A stretch of DNA of 64,000 nt from Holacanthus passer (GCA_025331565.1 JAFREQ010000003.1:9479001-9543000), one strand, 5' to 3'. Numbered from the stretch's first letter, positions 25,067-37,487 are shown. The notes: generated by a model not told the origin, from the sequence alone. Translations and numbers: made by a program.

Positions 25067-27900
25067 CTCTGATGTTCTCAAGGTTTTAGTGACAGGGCGC
25101 AAATCTGGGTAGTCTGTCAAATTAAATCTAAATCTGATCATTTATTCTATTCAAAGCTCATGCCATTCACGTATGATCAAGTAAGGACATTATTACCTTT
25201 TTTTCTTTTCCCCCTTTCTGATGCTTTTTGCTCACATTAAAGCAGCAACACTTTCAAATTGTTGTTTTTCTAATCTGAAACATGAGGAGTGTTGTTCCGA
25301 GGGGAATATATATAGTGTGTTGATGCCCTGTCACTAAAAAGATAAGGAAAGCCGTATTATATGACACTGTCTTCACAGTTTACTGGAGTCACACATTAAG
25401 TTTCTTTGATAATTCAACAGTCAGATAAAGTTAGCATAGCAGATTATGTTTCTGTCTTCATATGACCCCATGTGGTGACAACCCCTGAATTTTGTGCTCA
25501 AAATATGACATTTGTACATGTGTCTGAGTCAAGACAATATTGTGTGTCAAAGACAAGCTGGTTCAAATGGCTTCCAGAGAACCATGAATCATCCAACCAC
25601 AATGCATTTTCACTCTAATGCACATTTTACGTTAATGCATATTTACTCATCATCTCCTTAACATATATCTCAGTCAGTAATTTTACACCATAACACTGGC
25701 GATGAAGGACAGATTTAAACCAATGACATGAGCATTTTCTTTTCAGGGTGAGGTCAATGTTCAGCTTTCGCTACTGAAGCCTAATGAAAGTCAGCTCAGC
25801 TCTGTCAGGAGTGAGGCAGAGAGGTCAAAAGTCATGACCATATCAGTCAACATGGGAATTAAAGGATGAATAACCTCCCCGGTCTTATGTAACCTTAGTG
25901 ACTGGTCTGGATGGTACCTGCTGAGCTGATAATAAACCAACCCTATAGCCATTAGACACTGCACTAGACTTAATGCTTAGAGCGAGTAGTCTCATACCCA
26001 CAGTGACCAACTTGGGGATGATGATTAATAGACTTCAGTAAAGCAAGATGAAAATGTAAATGTGAATGAATCATAAAAAGAGAAGAGTCTCTCCTTGGAG
26101 TGTTAAATCATACTTTCTGTGGTTATCTTTCTGTTCACGCTTCAATCTCTGCACGCTCTGGTTACAGTGAAGTCATCTTGGTTGCATATACTTTCATCAG
26201 GGGATCCCTGCGGATGTTTCCTTAGAAGACTTACATTAACTATGACCTACTGTTGCAACTGTTGATCTTTCCATAGTTCTCTCTCCCGGTAATCATGCCT
26301 GAGTGTGGTGGTGGCGGCGGAAAAGTGGGGGTGGTGGAGCCGTCGGGGAGTCTAGAGTTACATTAACGGGCAGTGTGAGAGGCAGGAGGTGGTAGCGGGG
26401 TCAGGGGTCATGGTGCCCTGACAAACAATTGAGCCACCCAGTGAGGAAGTCAACAAGAGATGCTTTCCCCTGCAGCCTTGCAAGCCCTAGCAACAGCAGC
26501 TGCTGGCAAACATGTGTGTGACAAATGTGCCATCTGAACCAATGACAGGGTCTCAATCATCACCATATGGGGTTGCCACACAAACATGTCACACAAACAC
26601 AGCAGAGAGGGTGGGAGACGGCAGGGGGTGAGGAGAGGCAGAGGAGGGGGAGGAAGCAGAGGCAGCACACACAGCAACAGATAACAAGGCAGATATTGAT
26701 AGAATATGTCAAGTATTGTTGCTAAAGGAAACGAAAAAACATAGCAGAAACTTCCCTAAAGGCTCACTTGTGGTCTGTTTACAATACACACACGCTCACA
26801 TCTGAGCAGACGTCTTCAGTTAAATGTTATGTTGACTTCCTGTTGGGAAAATCATGGGAGACTTGCTGCTGTTAGCTGGACTGCAATCAAGTAACTTTTA
26901 CTGTGGGTTCTATTGTTGCCCTTTGGGCTTAATGACCAGCAAACTGCCTCATGATGGCCTCCTCCTGCCATTCCATGCTAGTGAAATCCACTTTTATACA
27001 CACTGTCCTGACTGACAGACGAGACAAGATGAAGCCAAACTGGAAGTTCACACAGGCAGTACTACTTTTTTTCCCCCCTTCTGGATTCCTTCAAAATAGT
27101 TTGTATATAATCTTTTCTGTCCCATCTGATAAATCCTCTTCATTAACCTCCAAATCGACTACTGTATAGTAGCCACAATGTTTTCAAACAGTCCTTTTGA
27201 CTTTCCACACTTTCATTTGATAATTTTATTTGCCTCGGTCTTCTGTCTGTCCTCTATCGCATGCTCTTTTTGTATTTTCCTCTCTCTTTCTCTCCCCCTC
27301 GCCAGCTCTGGAAAGTACATTCGCACAGTTCAACTGTGACACAAGGACCGTCTGCTTCATGGCAGACCATGCTTGTGTTTTTTCAATTAAGCCGGGCTCC
27401 TGTACACTATTCATTTGGGAAACCATAATTCTCATGGCCCAGCAGAAACTAATGGAAAGTCGCTTAGGTTTTTTTCCGGGAGAGGTATCGGAAAGACCCG
27501 TTCCCTAGAAGCGTGTCTGACTAGTGGGGATGGAGAATAAAACCATAGGAATACTGCCTATGAGAATATGAGAGGTGTTGATAGGAGGTGAAGGCCTCAC
27601 CAAGGGGTACCACGCTGCAAGAACTCATGGGGTGAATGGGAGCAGGAAGGAGGTGAGTGAAAGAATACAGATGGATGGATTTCCAAGGGAATGTGGATGA
27701 AAGTGAGTGAGTCGCAGGCCGGATCTGAATTGCCCAGCGGGGAGGAGGACAGATCCACTGAAATCACTTCAAAGCCTGGTGTCACTGGGCTGCAGATGAG
27801 TACAGACTGTCTCCTGTCCTTTTTTATTTACAGAGATGAGCCCCAATAGCTCAATACCATCTGCCTTAAACCTCAATCAGCAGTGCAAATAAACATCTCC

Positions 27901-27942
27901 ACACGTGCCCACACACATGCACACACACACACACACACGCTC
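27901..27942 (+). repeat. (CA)n microsatellite
   Basis: CA repeat with a few interruptions at its left end. Confidence 0.9.
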
Positions 27943-28390
27943 AGGTGCAGCAACACCACCCTGTATGACATTTAACAGCTCATTTAAAATTAGAGGGTAC
28001 TGTATGGCCGTATATTACACTAGCAATAATCGAGACCAATAATAAAAGTTGACAACGTCATATTAAATTTACCTGACAGCAAAAGCAATTTTGAAAAGCA
28101 GAATTCAATCAACTTCCAGTCAACTCTTACTAAAGTTCTCATCCAATAACTGATGTCCCATCTTCCTTTTTCCACAACGTCTCAGCCCCAGTCTGACCCT
28201 CTTCCTTGCCTGACCAGGAGGAGCCATTAACATTAACATTAACCTTTCACTGAATGCTGACTCTGCGTTCAAACATAAACAGTGCAGGAAATGTGCAAAC
28301 ACACACACACATACAGTATGCTCATGTGTGCATGCTAACACATCCACAAATGCACACCTACCTACCACTGCACATTACAGTATGCATGCA

Positions 28391-28395
28391 CACAT

Positions 28396-28445
<50 letters not shown>
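28391..28445 (+). repeat. (CA)n microsatellite
   Basis: About 23 uninterrupted CA units, 130 bp from the candidate exon at 28575. Confidence 0.95.
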
Positions 28446-28448
<3 letters not shown>

Positions 28449-28574
28449 TTTAAAGTGGGAGGGACCTAAATCGGACAGCCCTCATTACACCCCCCACCAC
28501 AACAATCAACAGAGACAGACAGACAGGAGGCAGCCAGGAGCAGCACACGATTAAGAGACAGTCGATAGTCTTAC

Positions 28575-28787
28575 CTCAAGAGTAATGCTGTGGAGCCAAT
28601 ACAAGGGAAAGCCTCATGACTGTAGCCGTCTCTTTCAGTCTTGGTGTCTGTATTTCTAAGCTGTGAGACGGGTGCTGAGTAACACAGGCAGCGCAGGGCT
28701 GAGCAGACTGACGCTCGGCACACTTTACAGGCAGAGAAAGCAGTGGAGTCGCGCAGACCCCGGGCCCGTCCGCTCACACTCTGCCTT
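28575..28787 (-). other. Candidate host exon with strong splice sites
   Basis: On the minus strand TCTTCTCTTTTCATCCTCAG is a very good 3' splice site, and 213 nt later CTTGAG|GTAAGAC is a very good 5' splice site. The interval is richer in CpG than its surroundings (GTCGCGC, CCCGGGCCCGTCCGC on the plus strand) and one frame is open throughout, but its translation is Cys/Arg/Ser-rich and matches nothing I know. A short ATG frame (28620 down to the donor) closes at the splice site. A 5' UTR exon near an alternative promoter is a reasonable reading. The adjacent GA-rich block supports this, but no transcript evidence is available. Confidence 0.3.
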
Positions 28788-28809
28788 CTGAGGATGAAAA
28801 GAGAAGACT

Positions 28810-28935
28810 TCATTACCAGCTGCAGACCACGCCTCCACCCCTCCAGCCTCCCTCCTCCCAAGCCTTCTCTCCCTCCCTCCCCTCCTCCCTCACTACCTCC
28901 CCGCTTCCCTTCCACACTCCCAGCCAGTAGCACGC
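28810..28935 (-). promoter_or_regulatory. GA/CACCC-rich block beside the candidate exon
   Basis: The plus strand is almost pure C/T with CACGCCTCCACCCCTCC, CCTCCCTCCTCCC and CCTCCCTCCCCTCCTCC. On the minus strand this is a run of GGGAGG and GAGGGG with a GGCGTGG KLF/Sp-type motif, directly upstream of the candidate exon at 28575-28787. Such purine tracts occur at TATA-less promoters and can form triplex or quadruplex DNA, but also occur as plain low-complexity sequence. Confidence 0.25.
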
Positions 28936-31900
28936 TCCAGGGCCTGTCCCAGCCAAGAGAAGGGAAGCAGACTGCCAAAGAAAACCTCCCACCCCACCGC
29001 CTGCCAGTGCTGCGCAGTGCACAGAGAGAGATGAGGAAAGAGATGAAGACACACAGAGATGGTATATAGCATATGGTTTGAATCCACAACCTGTTATTTG
29101 TTTGCTTTGCAAGTTTACATCGAGTACACCGCCTCAGATTTGTTTCGGGTTTTGCCAGCGAAGAACTTAAAAATGTGATGTGTGCCCATGTGTGCAGGAG
29201 GTGGAGGGTGTCAAATGAGTATGAAATAAAATGAAGAAGAAAAGCAGAAGGAGGATAATTTAGTTCGGACCAAGTGAAGAGATGCACTTGAGAGAGAGGG
29301 GGGGGGGACGGAGGCAGGCAGACAGACGGAAAAAAAACACAGACACACTCGGAGAGACACACAGGGAGAGGACGAGCGATCAATTTGACAGTTTGAGAGA
29401 GAAAAGTAAAAAGTGAAGACACATTTAACTAGGGGTTGGTGGAACTTCAAATTAAGACTCACTGTAAAAAAGATCACATCAAAAGACTGTTGCACAAGTA
29501 TGAGTGTCTGTATGTGTTAGCTTCTAGGGGGCGCGTCAATGTCTGTGTTTGTGTCAATAAACCTGTCTCTCCGTCTCAACCGCCTCCATCGTCAACACCC
29601 AAAATAAGGATGACAGTTTTTGTCCATCTTCAGACCATCTTTCCCCTCCTTCTCATCCTCTCTGCCTTTTCTTCTCCTGCCAAAGTGAACTCTCTCTCCC
29701 CATCAGACGGGGAAAATAGGCCTAAAAGCACTAGCTGTTTACTGTCTGTAATTATGAGGGGCTGGGTACGCTCAACTCAGGCGAGCTCTGCACCCTGCCC
29801 CCAGTGCCACCACACACAAACCTAGCTCAACCAAGTCTGCCAGTTAAAACTGGGCCATGACACAGACAGAGAGGTGCAAAGTGAAAGAAAGGATGAGCAA
29901 AAACGGTGAAGTTTCAAGTTTCACGTCAACTTGTAATTAGGAAAAATGTGTTGGCAAGAGGGAACTCACTCAAACCTTAAGAAAAAAAAAGCAGACACAG
30001 TACAGTATAGTCTAAACAACTTACAGTCATGAGTTCACTGGAGGTCAAACTCTACTGTAGGTCCTTGACATGAAATAGCAAAAATGTAAATTCAAAGCAG
30101 TGTCAGAATGTGAGAGTGCTAATTTGCTGGTTAATGTTATAGGTCAAGCTCTAGTTCACAGAATGACAGTCGAGCCTTGATCCTGCTGAAAATTACAAAG
30201 AGACACCACCACAGCTCATCGCTACATCCGCCAGGGCCGCCACTCCTGCACATGGTGTCCTGTTTGAAGTGCTCTCACAGAGAAAGACAACGCCGACTTG
30301 AAATAAAGCTAAAGTGTCTAGTTGTACTTTCTTGATTGTGCAACACAAATAAGCAAAGGAGCAGTGTGGAGAAACCCAAATGCTGCATTCCAAAAAAGGA
30401 AGGAAAAAAAATGAAAGCAATTCAAAAAGAGCACAAAAAGGAACAAAAGGACCAAAAAGTCTGGTGTAATAAAAAAAAAAGGGAGCAAATTTTTTGGCAG
30501 CACATGATGAGGTAAGCAGGGATTATACAGATCTCTGGCGATCTCCCACACTAGCATTAACACCTACACAGACCCTCTCTGTGGCATAATAGTGTCAAAT
30601 TTAAACGGTCCACAAAACAGTACTTAAGGTTATGGGCTGCCTTCATTGTAGGTTGTGAAAGCCCCGGCCCGGGGTTGGGGTTTGTGACGGTCGCAGCGGA
30701 TTGGTGGAGGGAATGACAGAGAAAGGGGGGACAAACTCATTTCAGTGCACTTTATTGCTAAGAAACACTAATCCTCCAAAACCGGAGACACGGACAGCCC
30801 TTCTGTGGTGTTTTATGTCTTTAATCCGGGGCTTTAGTGACAGAGAAAAGACTAATCCGACATCTGAAAGCTGTTGTTTGTTTACTGTCTACTGTGTAAT
30901 CAAGTATTGTCATTACCATAACGATAGTAAATAGATAAAAATAGCACAAAGTGGCCATATAATAAGGAAAATTAGAACAGTAATGACAGGCTGTCAGTCA
31001 CGCTTTGCCGCAAAAAGATGTGACTGTGCGTCAAGATTTAAAACTGGGATTTAGGACTGAGGGGGAATTTATTGAGAGGATACAATATTCTATCCAGCCA
31101 CTAGGGGCTGAGTTAAGCTGTAATGTACATACAGTCCATTTATAGACAGGGATGAGACATGCTGCTCCCTGCTTCTTTGCCTCTACATTTCATAACTGAG
31201 GTTAATGTATCTTGCAATGTTTAGGGCGTTTCTTTCTCATTCCTCCTACACTGATGTCAATCATTCATTGAATCCAGTGCAACGTGCATACTGAGCAACA
31301 AGTCATTAGGAAGATTAAAAATAACAGTGGAATCCTGTTGTAAACTGAATTCAGTCCAAGGCCCAAACAAACACTTAAAATGTAGTGAGAATGCTGCTTG
31401 CTACTTGGTGCAAAAATCTGCTGATGACAAACACCAGATGTCAATGAGAGGCCTTCAGGCTTTAAATAGAGAGCTGCATCAAGCCAGGAAACTTAAAATA
31501 CCCCCCTGACTGCATATGAATGTATCTGTTATGGCACATCTATTAACAGGACATTAAACAGAAAAGTAAGAAGATATATAGGTGAATATCTAAACATCAT
31601 TGAGTTAAAAACACCCTTTATATAGAGCAGGCTGGAGGAGCAACTACACCATCATCTTCACAGAAACTTCAGGTTCCAGAAAGGCTGGAACAGCTGCCTC
31701 TGTGATTGGATTTCAAAAGTCACAGGAAAAGGTCTGACTGTCAGGCATTATAGACATTTGGCAAAAAAAACAGGCTGGGATGGGCCAAAGGGAGAACTAT
31801 AATATAGTGCTAACAATGAAATGTTTTAACACCAATAACTCCAAGAATAGTTTGTGGTAGGATTACATATGCATGCAGGAGAATTAAACTGAACAAAAGG

Positions 31901-33227
31901 AACAAGAACATACAATAGGATATAAAGTTTATGTAGTGCATCAGAGACGACTTGCCTCTGGATGGCAGCTGGAATCACATTAGAGCTCAGGATTCAATCA
32001 TAGGTTGTTGTGAAATTGAAATTTCACTCTTAATGACCTGAATTGAAAACAGAGTCGAGGCAGATGGAAAGAGAGGGGACTTTCTGTGTTGTTAACACAG
32101 AAAACCTTTGTGAGACGTATCAAAGTGGAGCCTAACATTGACTCCTCAACATTTCTAGGATGAATATGGAGGTTGTTTAAATCCAGCCATGGGGCCTGTA
32201 CATCAGGACACCAATGGCTTGTATTATACGAGTCTAAAAAAGTATTTTTAGTTCATACAGGGCATTAAGAAACATGGTTTTGTACTTTAAACTTAAACCC
32301 ATATCTCTCACACTACCAACTGTCTAAGGCGTCAAAATGGTCTCTCTCTCTCTGTGGAAGAAAAAGTCATATAAAACACCAAATGCTAAACATATAAAGT
32401 GTTTTAATGACCTTAGAGTATTCTAACCTCCCCTCAGGGAGTAACACCTGGGTCAAAAATCTAATTAAACTCAGTCCTTTTGGAGGCAGCGTGCAAGCAG
32501 ACATCCATTGACCTACTGTACAGTCATTACTAAATATAATTCCCTAAAGCTAATATAATAATGAGAAGAGCTTTCTGACATTCACCTTCTTGTAATTAAT
32601 ACAAAAGCTTGTCTTTTCCTCTGAAGGTGCCAATTCTGGAGCTCAAAGAAAAAAAAAGATGAATCAATGCAGCCATGGCAAGAGGACAGTGGACTCGAGT
32701 GTTGCAGCCTGGCTGTGTGCCACAGCAGTCTGTGCACTCTGAAGCACACACAGTCATTACTTCTTGAATAAGACTTGACAATGAAGTGTGTTTTGCTAAG
32801 GCTTCATGTGCATATAGCTTCATGGTATAGAAGCTGGTAAAGTACAGTAAAGGGACTGTTCTTCCAGGATGTAAAATGATATCTGCCACCTGATTTTCCA
32901 CAGTCGCAGCGAGGATGTACAGTCCTGGGATGATTCCAGGACATGTTGCCGACACACCCATAGCCCCAATGAAAGGCCTCCCCAATGCCACCAACACTCC
33001 TGTAACTCTCAATTAAGGGCACCGAGGGTAACTACATGTGGTGACTCTATTCCATGACTCACTGACGGCTACACACCTGAACTGTCCAATAAAAACAATA
33101 ATATTAAGACTTAACAGCAGGAATATACAGTATTTTATAAAAACAAGGACTAGCTCTATGAGTGTATTGTGTCTTTGTGCACTGGGACATGAAAGGGCCC
33201 CAGAAAAATGAGACTGTGGGTTTGAAC
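28936..33227. other. No gene seen
   Basis: A-rich purine tracts at 30370-30485, a small CCCCGGCCCGGGG patch at 30663, otherwise unremarkable AT-rich sequence. Confidence 0.55.
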
Positions 33228-33401
33228 TCAGACACAGGTGACGGTAACCAAAAGGTCTAACACATCCATTCCCTCCCTCTGTCTGAGCAGCTTTTGGGCT
33301 CCGTCGCTGCCGGGCTGAGTGGCCAGCCTCAGCTCTGGGAATTTCGCACCTACGATGACCATGACCAGCAGAGCAAAGCCCATCACACCCTGGTGTGCCA
33401 T
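33228..33401 (-). CDS. Hypothetical 57-aa frame with signal-like N-terminus
   Basis: An ATG at 33401 with G at -3 and G at +4 opens a 57-codon frame. Residues 7-19 are strongly hydrophobic (MGFALLVMVIVGA), then the chain turns polar (KFPELRLATQP, DGAQKLLRQREG) and ends in TVTCV. That is the outline of a short secreted or single-pass peptide. It matches no neuropeptide or receptor I know. An AG|GTGCGA donor-like site sits right after the hydrophobic part (near 33347), so it could instead be a signal-peptide exon. Chance is quite possible at this length. Confidence 0.15.
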   Translation of the reverse strand: MAHQGVMGFALLVMVIVGAKFPELRLATQPGSDGAQKLLRQREGMDVLDLLVTVTCV

Positions 33402-33553
33402 TTCTGACCCAGAGCACCCAGCGTCCACGAACACATGCTCTCCCCCAGGGCAAACAGGGGGCACCCCAGCCAGTGTGGACTTAGCAGCTTGGCGATGTGT
33501 ACTCGCCCCGCCATGTGGACCAGGAGTGATGATGTTCCCAGGAGACGGGCTGT

Positions 33554-33595
33554 GGGGGTTTGGGCTGGGAGGTGGTGGGGTGGGACCAGGGGGGG
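33554..33595 (+). other. G-quadruplex-prone run
   Basis: Six runs of three or more G occur within 42 bases (GGGGGTTTGGGCTGGG, then GGGG, GGG and a G7 run), fitting the G3+N1-7 pattern. Confidence 0.75.
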
Positions 33596-33929
33596 TTAGA
33601 GGTGAAAGAGGAAGAGTTAAAGAAAGGGGAAAAGGCGCACCCTAAGTGCCTTGTGTTCTTGGAGGTGCATCAACACATTTAGTCTTTAGGTTTCCTGTCC
33701 TTAAAATTTTTCTTCAAAAACTAGTGGATTAGCTTCAGGGCAAACTCTGCTTTGCATGTTTTTTGGATGGTTTTACAAAACCTCAATTATGTTCACTGAC
33801 AATCTGCACATGGCAAGTAGGGTACGGTGAAGGCTAGATAAATATTGGGGTTATGACAAATAAATTATGTTTGAAGTATGGTTAGAATTAGACAACTAAA
33901 ACACTTGGTTATGGTTCGATGGTTATTTT

Positions 33930-34185
33930 TAGGAATGCGCTGATTTGACTTTTTATCTCCTAATACTGATTCCGATACCTCAGCTCCGGAACATTTGCCA
34001 ATATCACATATCAAGATCCATAACAGTGCTCTCTTTTTCCCAAATTTAACATCTGTGTACTTTACTGCTTGGAACTCACTGGGATCATTTTAAAATAACA
34101 TAATTTTATTGTGGTACTCAAAATGGAGTTGGCAACCCATGCCAGCTTTACAAGGTAAATATCGATGCCGCTCAGTGCATCCCTA
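33930..34185. mobile_element. hAT-type MITE, about 256 bp
   Basis: The left end reads TAGGAATGCGCTGA and the reverse complement of the right end reads TAGGGATGCACTGA, so the terminal inverted repeats agree at 12 of 14 positions. The left interior (GATTTGACTTTTTATCTCC, then ACTGATTCCGATACC) is the familiar start of non-autonomous hAT elements in fish, whose ends read CAGGGATGCACCGAT. There is no transposase. The 8-bp flanks expected for hAT (33922-33929 and 34186-34193) match at only about four positions, so the copy is old or its target duplication has decayed. Confidence 0.75.
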
Positions 34186-36144
34186 GTTGGGATAAGGCAT
34201 ATACAACACCTGGTCATAGTTATGGAAAGTTGATGATTATGGTTAATAAAACTGCAAACATCAATTGCAGATCTGTGCAATAAATATCTTGGCTGAACCT
34301 CATGAATCCTGATGTGTTGCATGCATAGTTGGATCGAATACTAAAGAAATATGAACTATTGAAGAATATCCATATGAGCTTCTTTTCATGCTTGATTAAA
34401 TAATAAATTCAAAAGTTTCTTTATGTACTCAGCACAGAAGACATAAGGGATTTGTATCCCAGGACACATAAAAAACAACCCATTTGCTAATCATGTTCAC
34501 ACAGTGAAAACAAGATAATCACTATGCTGTGCCTCGCGAGACTGGTGTCTCAGGCTAAACTGTAGCTAATTGAAGGGTAACTCACTCAAAATGTCATTTA
34601 TGTCTGGAGCACAGTGATAAAGTGATAGAGTTAAATACTAAAACACATATCGATGTTTCCTCTTTGGGCTTCATCTTCCGGTGCCTTTATTTTGTCCGAT
34701 TAAAGCGTCTGGGTTGAAATAGTGAAGGGTGGATAGAGCTGCCATTGAACGGCAGCAGAGCCGCAGCAAACCAAACACAGAGCCCTCATCTGCACAAACA
34801 GGCCTTTCAATCCTTCCCCTCACTTTTGTCCCATCAATACTTCACTCTTCAAGGAGACCAAAGCCACCAACTCCAACCTACCCTCTGCCCCCTCCAAACA
34901 CACAGAGAGGTGAATGGTGTCTACTGTACCTTCCACCACTCCCCTCTCTGTGGGGTAGAGCACATTTTGACAGGCCTGCATTTATGGCCGGCTGGAGTCG
35001 TGTTGGAATGAATCATTAAAGGGCCAAAATCATCTTGCTGGATGTTCATTTATATTGAGTGCTGGTCAGCTGTGTGGGTCTGTGTGTGTGGCCTATGTAG
35101 AGAGAATGGGGCTTGTGTGAGTGTATAAGTGAATGTGTGGGAGCGGAAGATTAAGATAAGCCCTCTAATGAGCAACAAGTGTGTTGGTTATTCTGTGTTT
35201 ATTATCTGTCTGTGTCTGCATGGATGAAAACGCAACATGCCTTCTCTGTTGAGACTGTGTTCCTGTCCAACATTATGAAGCCTGCCTGATGGCTGAGAAG
35301 TGATTTTACACCGCCGTACGAACCAACATCATCAATACTGCGGTTTTAAAAGATAGGTTCAATTAGTTTTTTGTATATCTTAAATCATTACTCAGATTCA
35401 TGTGTACATGGACTAAGTTAATGGTGGCTTTAATCACTCATCTTTCTTGTAATGGCCTTAAAGAGATCCATTTCCAATTGTCACTCCAATGTCAGAGATG
35501 GAGGTCAGAGTCCACAAAATTGCATGTTAAAGTTCAATCAAAGTTAATATGAGGCTTCAGTATTGAAATCAAGTGGGTATCTTCCAAATATACAATCTAC
35601 TTATTGTGGAATTTCGTTTTTGTTGAGCTGTGGTAGATGGACAGTAACACAAAAAGGGAATTTTGTACTAAATTCTGCACTAACTTTGGAAAATACACAC
35701 TTGATTTAACTAACTCAGACTGAACTTCTGTACAGAAGGAGGAGTGAGGACTCATTGTTTCCATTGGAATCACGTTAGAAGGGGATCTACATGACCAGTA
35801 TGAGCAAGAGGAATGATTACAGTGACCAATAAGTCTTTCAAATGCTTTCATATGTTCAGCGAACATATGGGCCTGTGAGTGCTGTTCTACGACAGACTTG
35901 GAAAAATGTGAACCTCTCCTTTAATTATAAGCACTGTACGCTTTATGTTAGGCTTGCAGGAAGTCATATGTAGACTATAAAGTAAAAAAAAAGGGTAACT
36001 GACAAATACTTGTCTTGTGACTCATCTAATTTCAGACCAGTGTGTTGACTGTCTTATATAAATTGTTGCACTGATGCTGCTTGATGAGGTCTCCCTTTAT
36101 CTGTCAGAGGGAGGTTGGCCATAACATAACCTTAAATTCACAAG

Positions 36145-36180
<36 letters not shown>

Positions 36181-37090
36181 GTCACCCCATGAATCCTTCA
36201 GAGTGCACTGTCTCAGTGGGTGTGTGGTAACAATGGGAGTCAAGGCGAGCTTAGGCAGACTTCTCTGGTCCTTCTCCACATAAACCTTTAATATGAGGCC
36301 TCCTCAGCACCAGTCGGCCATCTAAAGGCACTGTACCCTGTAATTGACCTTAAAAATACTTTCCGTGGAGGTCGGCAGCCATGTCATTGGCCTTCGGCCC
36401 AAGAAGCGGCCGCATCTCCCCAGCCTAGAGGAGCCTGGGAAGGCCTCACAGGGTATATTTAGTGGCCCTGTCCTTTGAGTGGAGCAGGAGATGCAGATAA
36501 TGCCAGTCTGTGTATAAAACCACTCCGCCGCCCACGAGTGGGCCTCTCACAGGCACATTTCCCTCTCCCACGGGGATGTGTTTCCTAAGGTCAGAGGTCG
36601 GCTATATGCAAGCCAGGTGACTGTACAACCATGGGAGACACTGACAGGAATCCACCTCTCCTCTCCTATGAAGGAGGAGCATGCCAACCTTTTGGCTCTG
36701 TACAGCAGGCTTGTTATTAAATACAGACAGTTTAAGTGCAACACACATCTGTGGCGTCACATTGCATCAATTGCTGCTGTAGCACACGCCAGACACCAGG
36801 CAATACAGAGAGAAGCACAGTAGCTGGGATTTGCCAATCCAAGAAGCAAATGTGATTGATATGAGAAATTACTGGCTTTCTAAAGAGTTGATGTGCATCG
36901 ACAGTTATGTATCGTGACAAGTTGACATGTCTCAAACTATGATGACATGTGTCAAGGCACCGCCAGTGTGTTTTGCCTTTGACTGTCACCAGGCAGAATG
37001 GGTGGAGCGACTCAAAAAGGAGGGAGAAAAAAAAATCTGATAAATTTGCTGGTGCCTTGTGTTGTCAGAGGGGCGTCCATTGCCCTATTT
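34186..37090. other. No gene seen
   Basis: One AC microsatellite, a GC-richer patch at 36370-36480, and two TGACATGT motifs near 36920-36955. This is the downstream flank of the LINE. Confidence 0.55.
36150..36178 (+). repeat. (AC)n microsatellite
   Basis: About 14 uninterrupted units. Confidence 0.95.
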
Positions 37091-37157
37091 AAGATAAGAT
37101 AAGATAAGATAAACCTTTATTCGAGCTAAATCCCACATAAGATAAGATAAGATAAGA
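37091..37157 (-). repeat. LINE 3' tail: two AAGAT/TTATC pentamer arrays
   Basis: On the plus strand four AGATAA units stand at 37091-37112 and three more at 37137-37156, separated by about 24 bases holding the complement of AATAAAG. The outer array is the true LINE tail. The inner array lies where related elements normally have a short C-rich/G-rich hairpin arm. Each unit matches the WGATAR motif bound by GATA-family factors. Confidence 0.85.
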
Positions 37158-37487
37158 AATTTGCAGTGCACAGCAGCAAGGTGATAGAACAGGAATGAAA
37201 ATAAACAGTCTAAAAAAGTATTTACAAATTTACCAAAATTTACAAATTTAAACCGGATTATTTACAGATGTACATGAGAAGATGAATATGATATGATATA
37301 TATGACCAGTACAGAAGGATAAAATATGAAATGTTAAATATCAAATATGAAATGCTTGGCTTGACTTTGATGGAGTGGAGTATTGCACAAAAAGAGTAAT
37401 GCACAGATGCCCAATAATTAAATATCAATATGAATATTGCACTTGAATTTTTGAATGGAGTATTGCCCAGTAAATGAAATCTGGAAT

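Larger units (their letters stand above)
24812..28390. other. No gene seen; GC-richer patch at 26.3-26.7 kb
   Basis: Holds the A-rich duplication at 25.0 kb. Around 26300-26700 a GC-richer, G-rich patch with several E-boxes (AGCAGCTGCTGG) stands out and may be regulatory or conserved, but shows no coding frame. Confidence 0.5.

Noticed and set aside
28571..29422. 283-codon minus-strand open frame
   Set aside because: The translation is low-complexity (Ser/Pro/Phe and Gly/Glu-rich) from purine- and pyrimidine-rich tracts that lack stops. No domain is visible. Only its 3' part is kept as a candidate exon.
36445..36465. MEF2-like GTATATTTAG
   Set aside because: First base mismatches the consensus and there is no supporting cluster.
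37030..37090. Target-site duplication for the LINE (TTGTCAGAG at 37066 and again at 40497)
   Set aside because: The nine-base match is not adjacent to the element ends, so it cannot be called a target duplication.
37091..37157. CRISPR-like array of short repeats
   Set aside because: Five-base units without spacers at the end of a LINE in a vertebrate genome; it is a retroelement tail.
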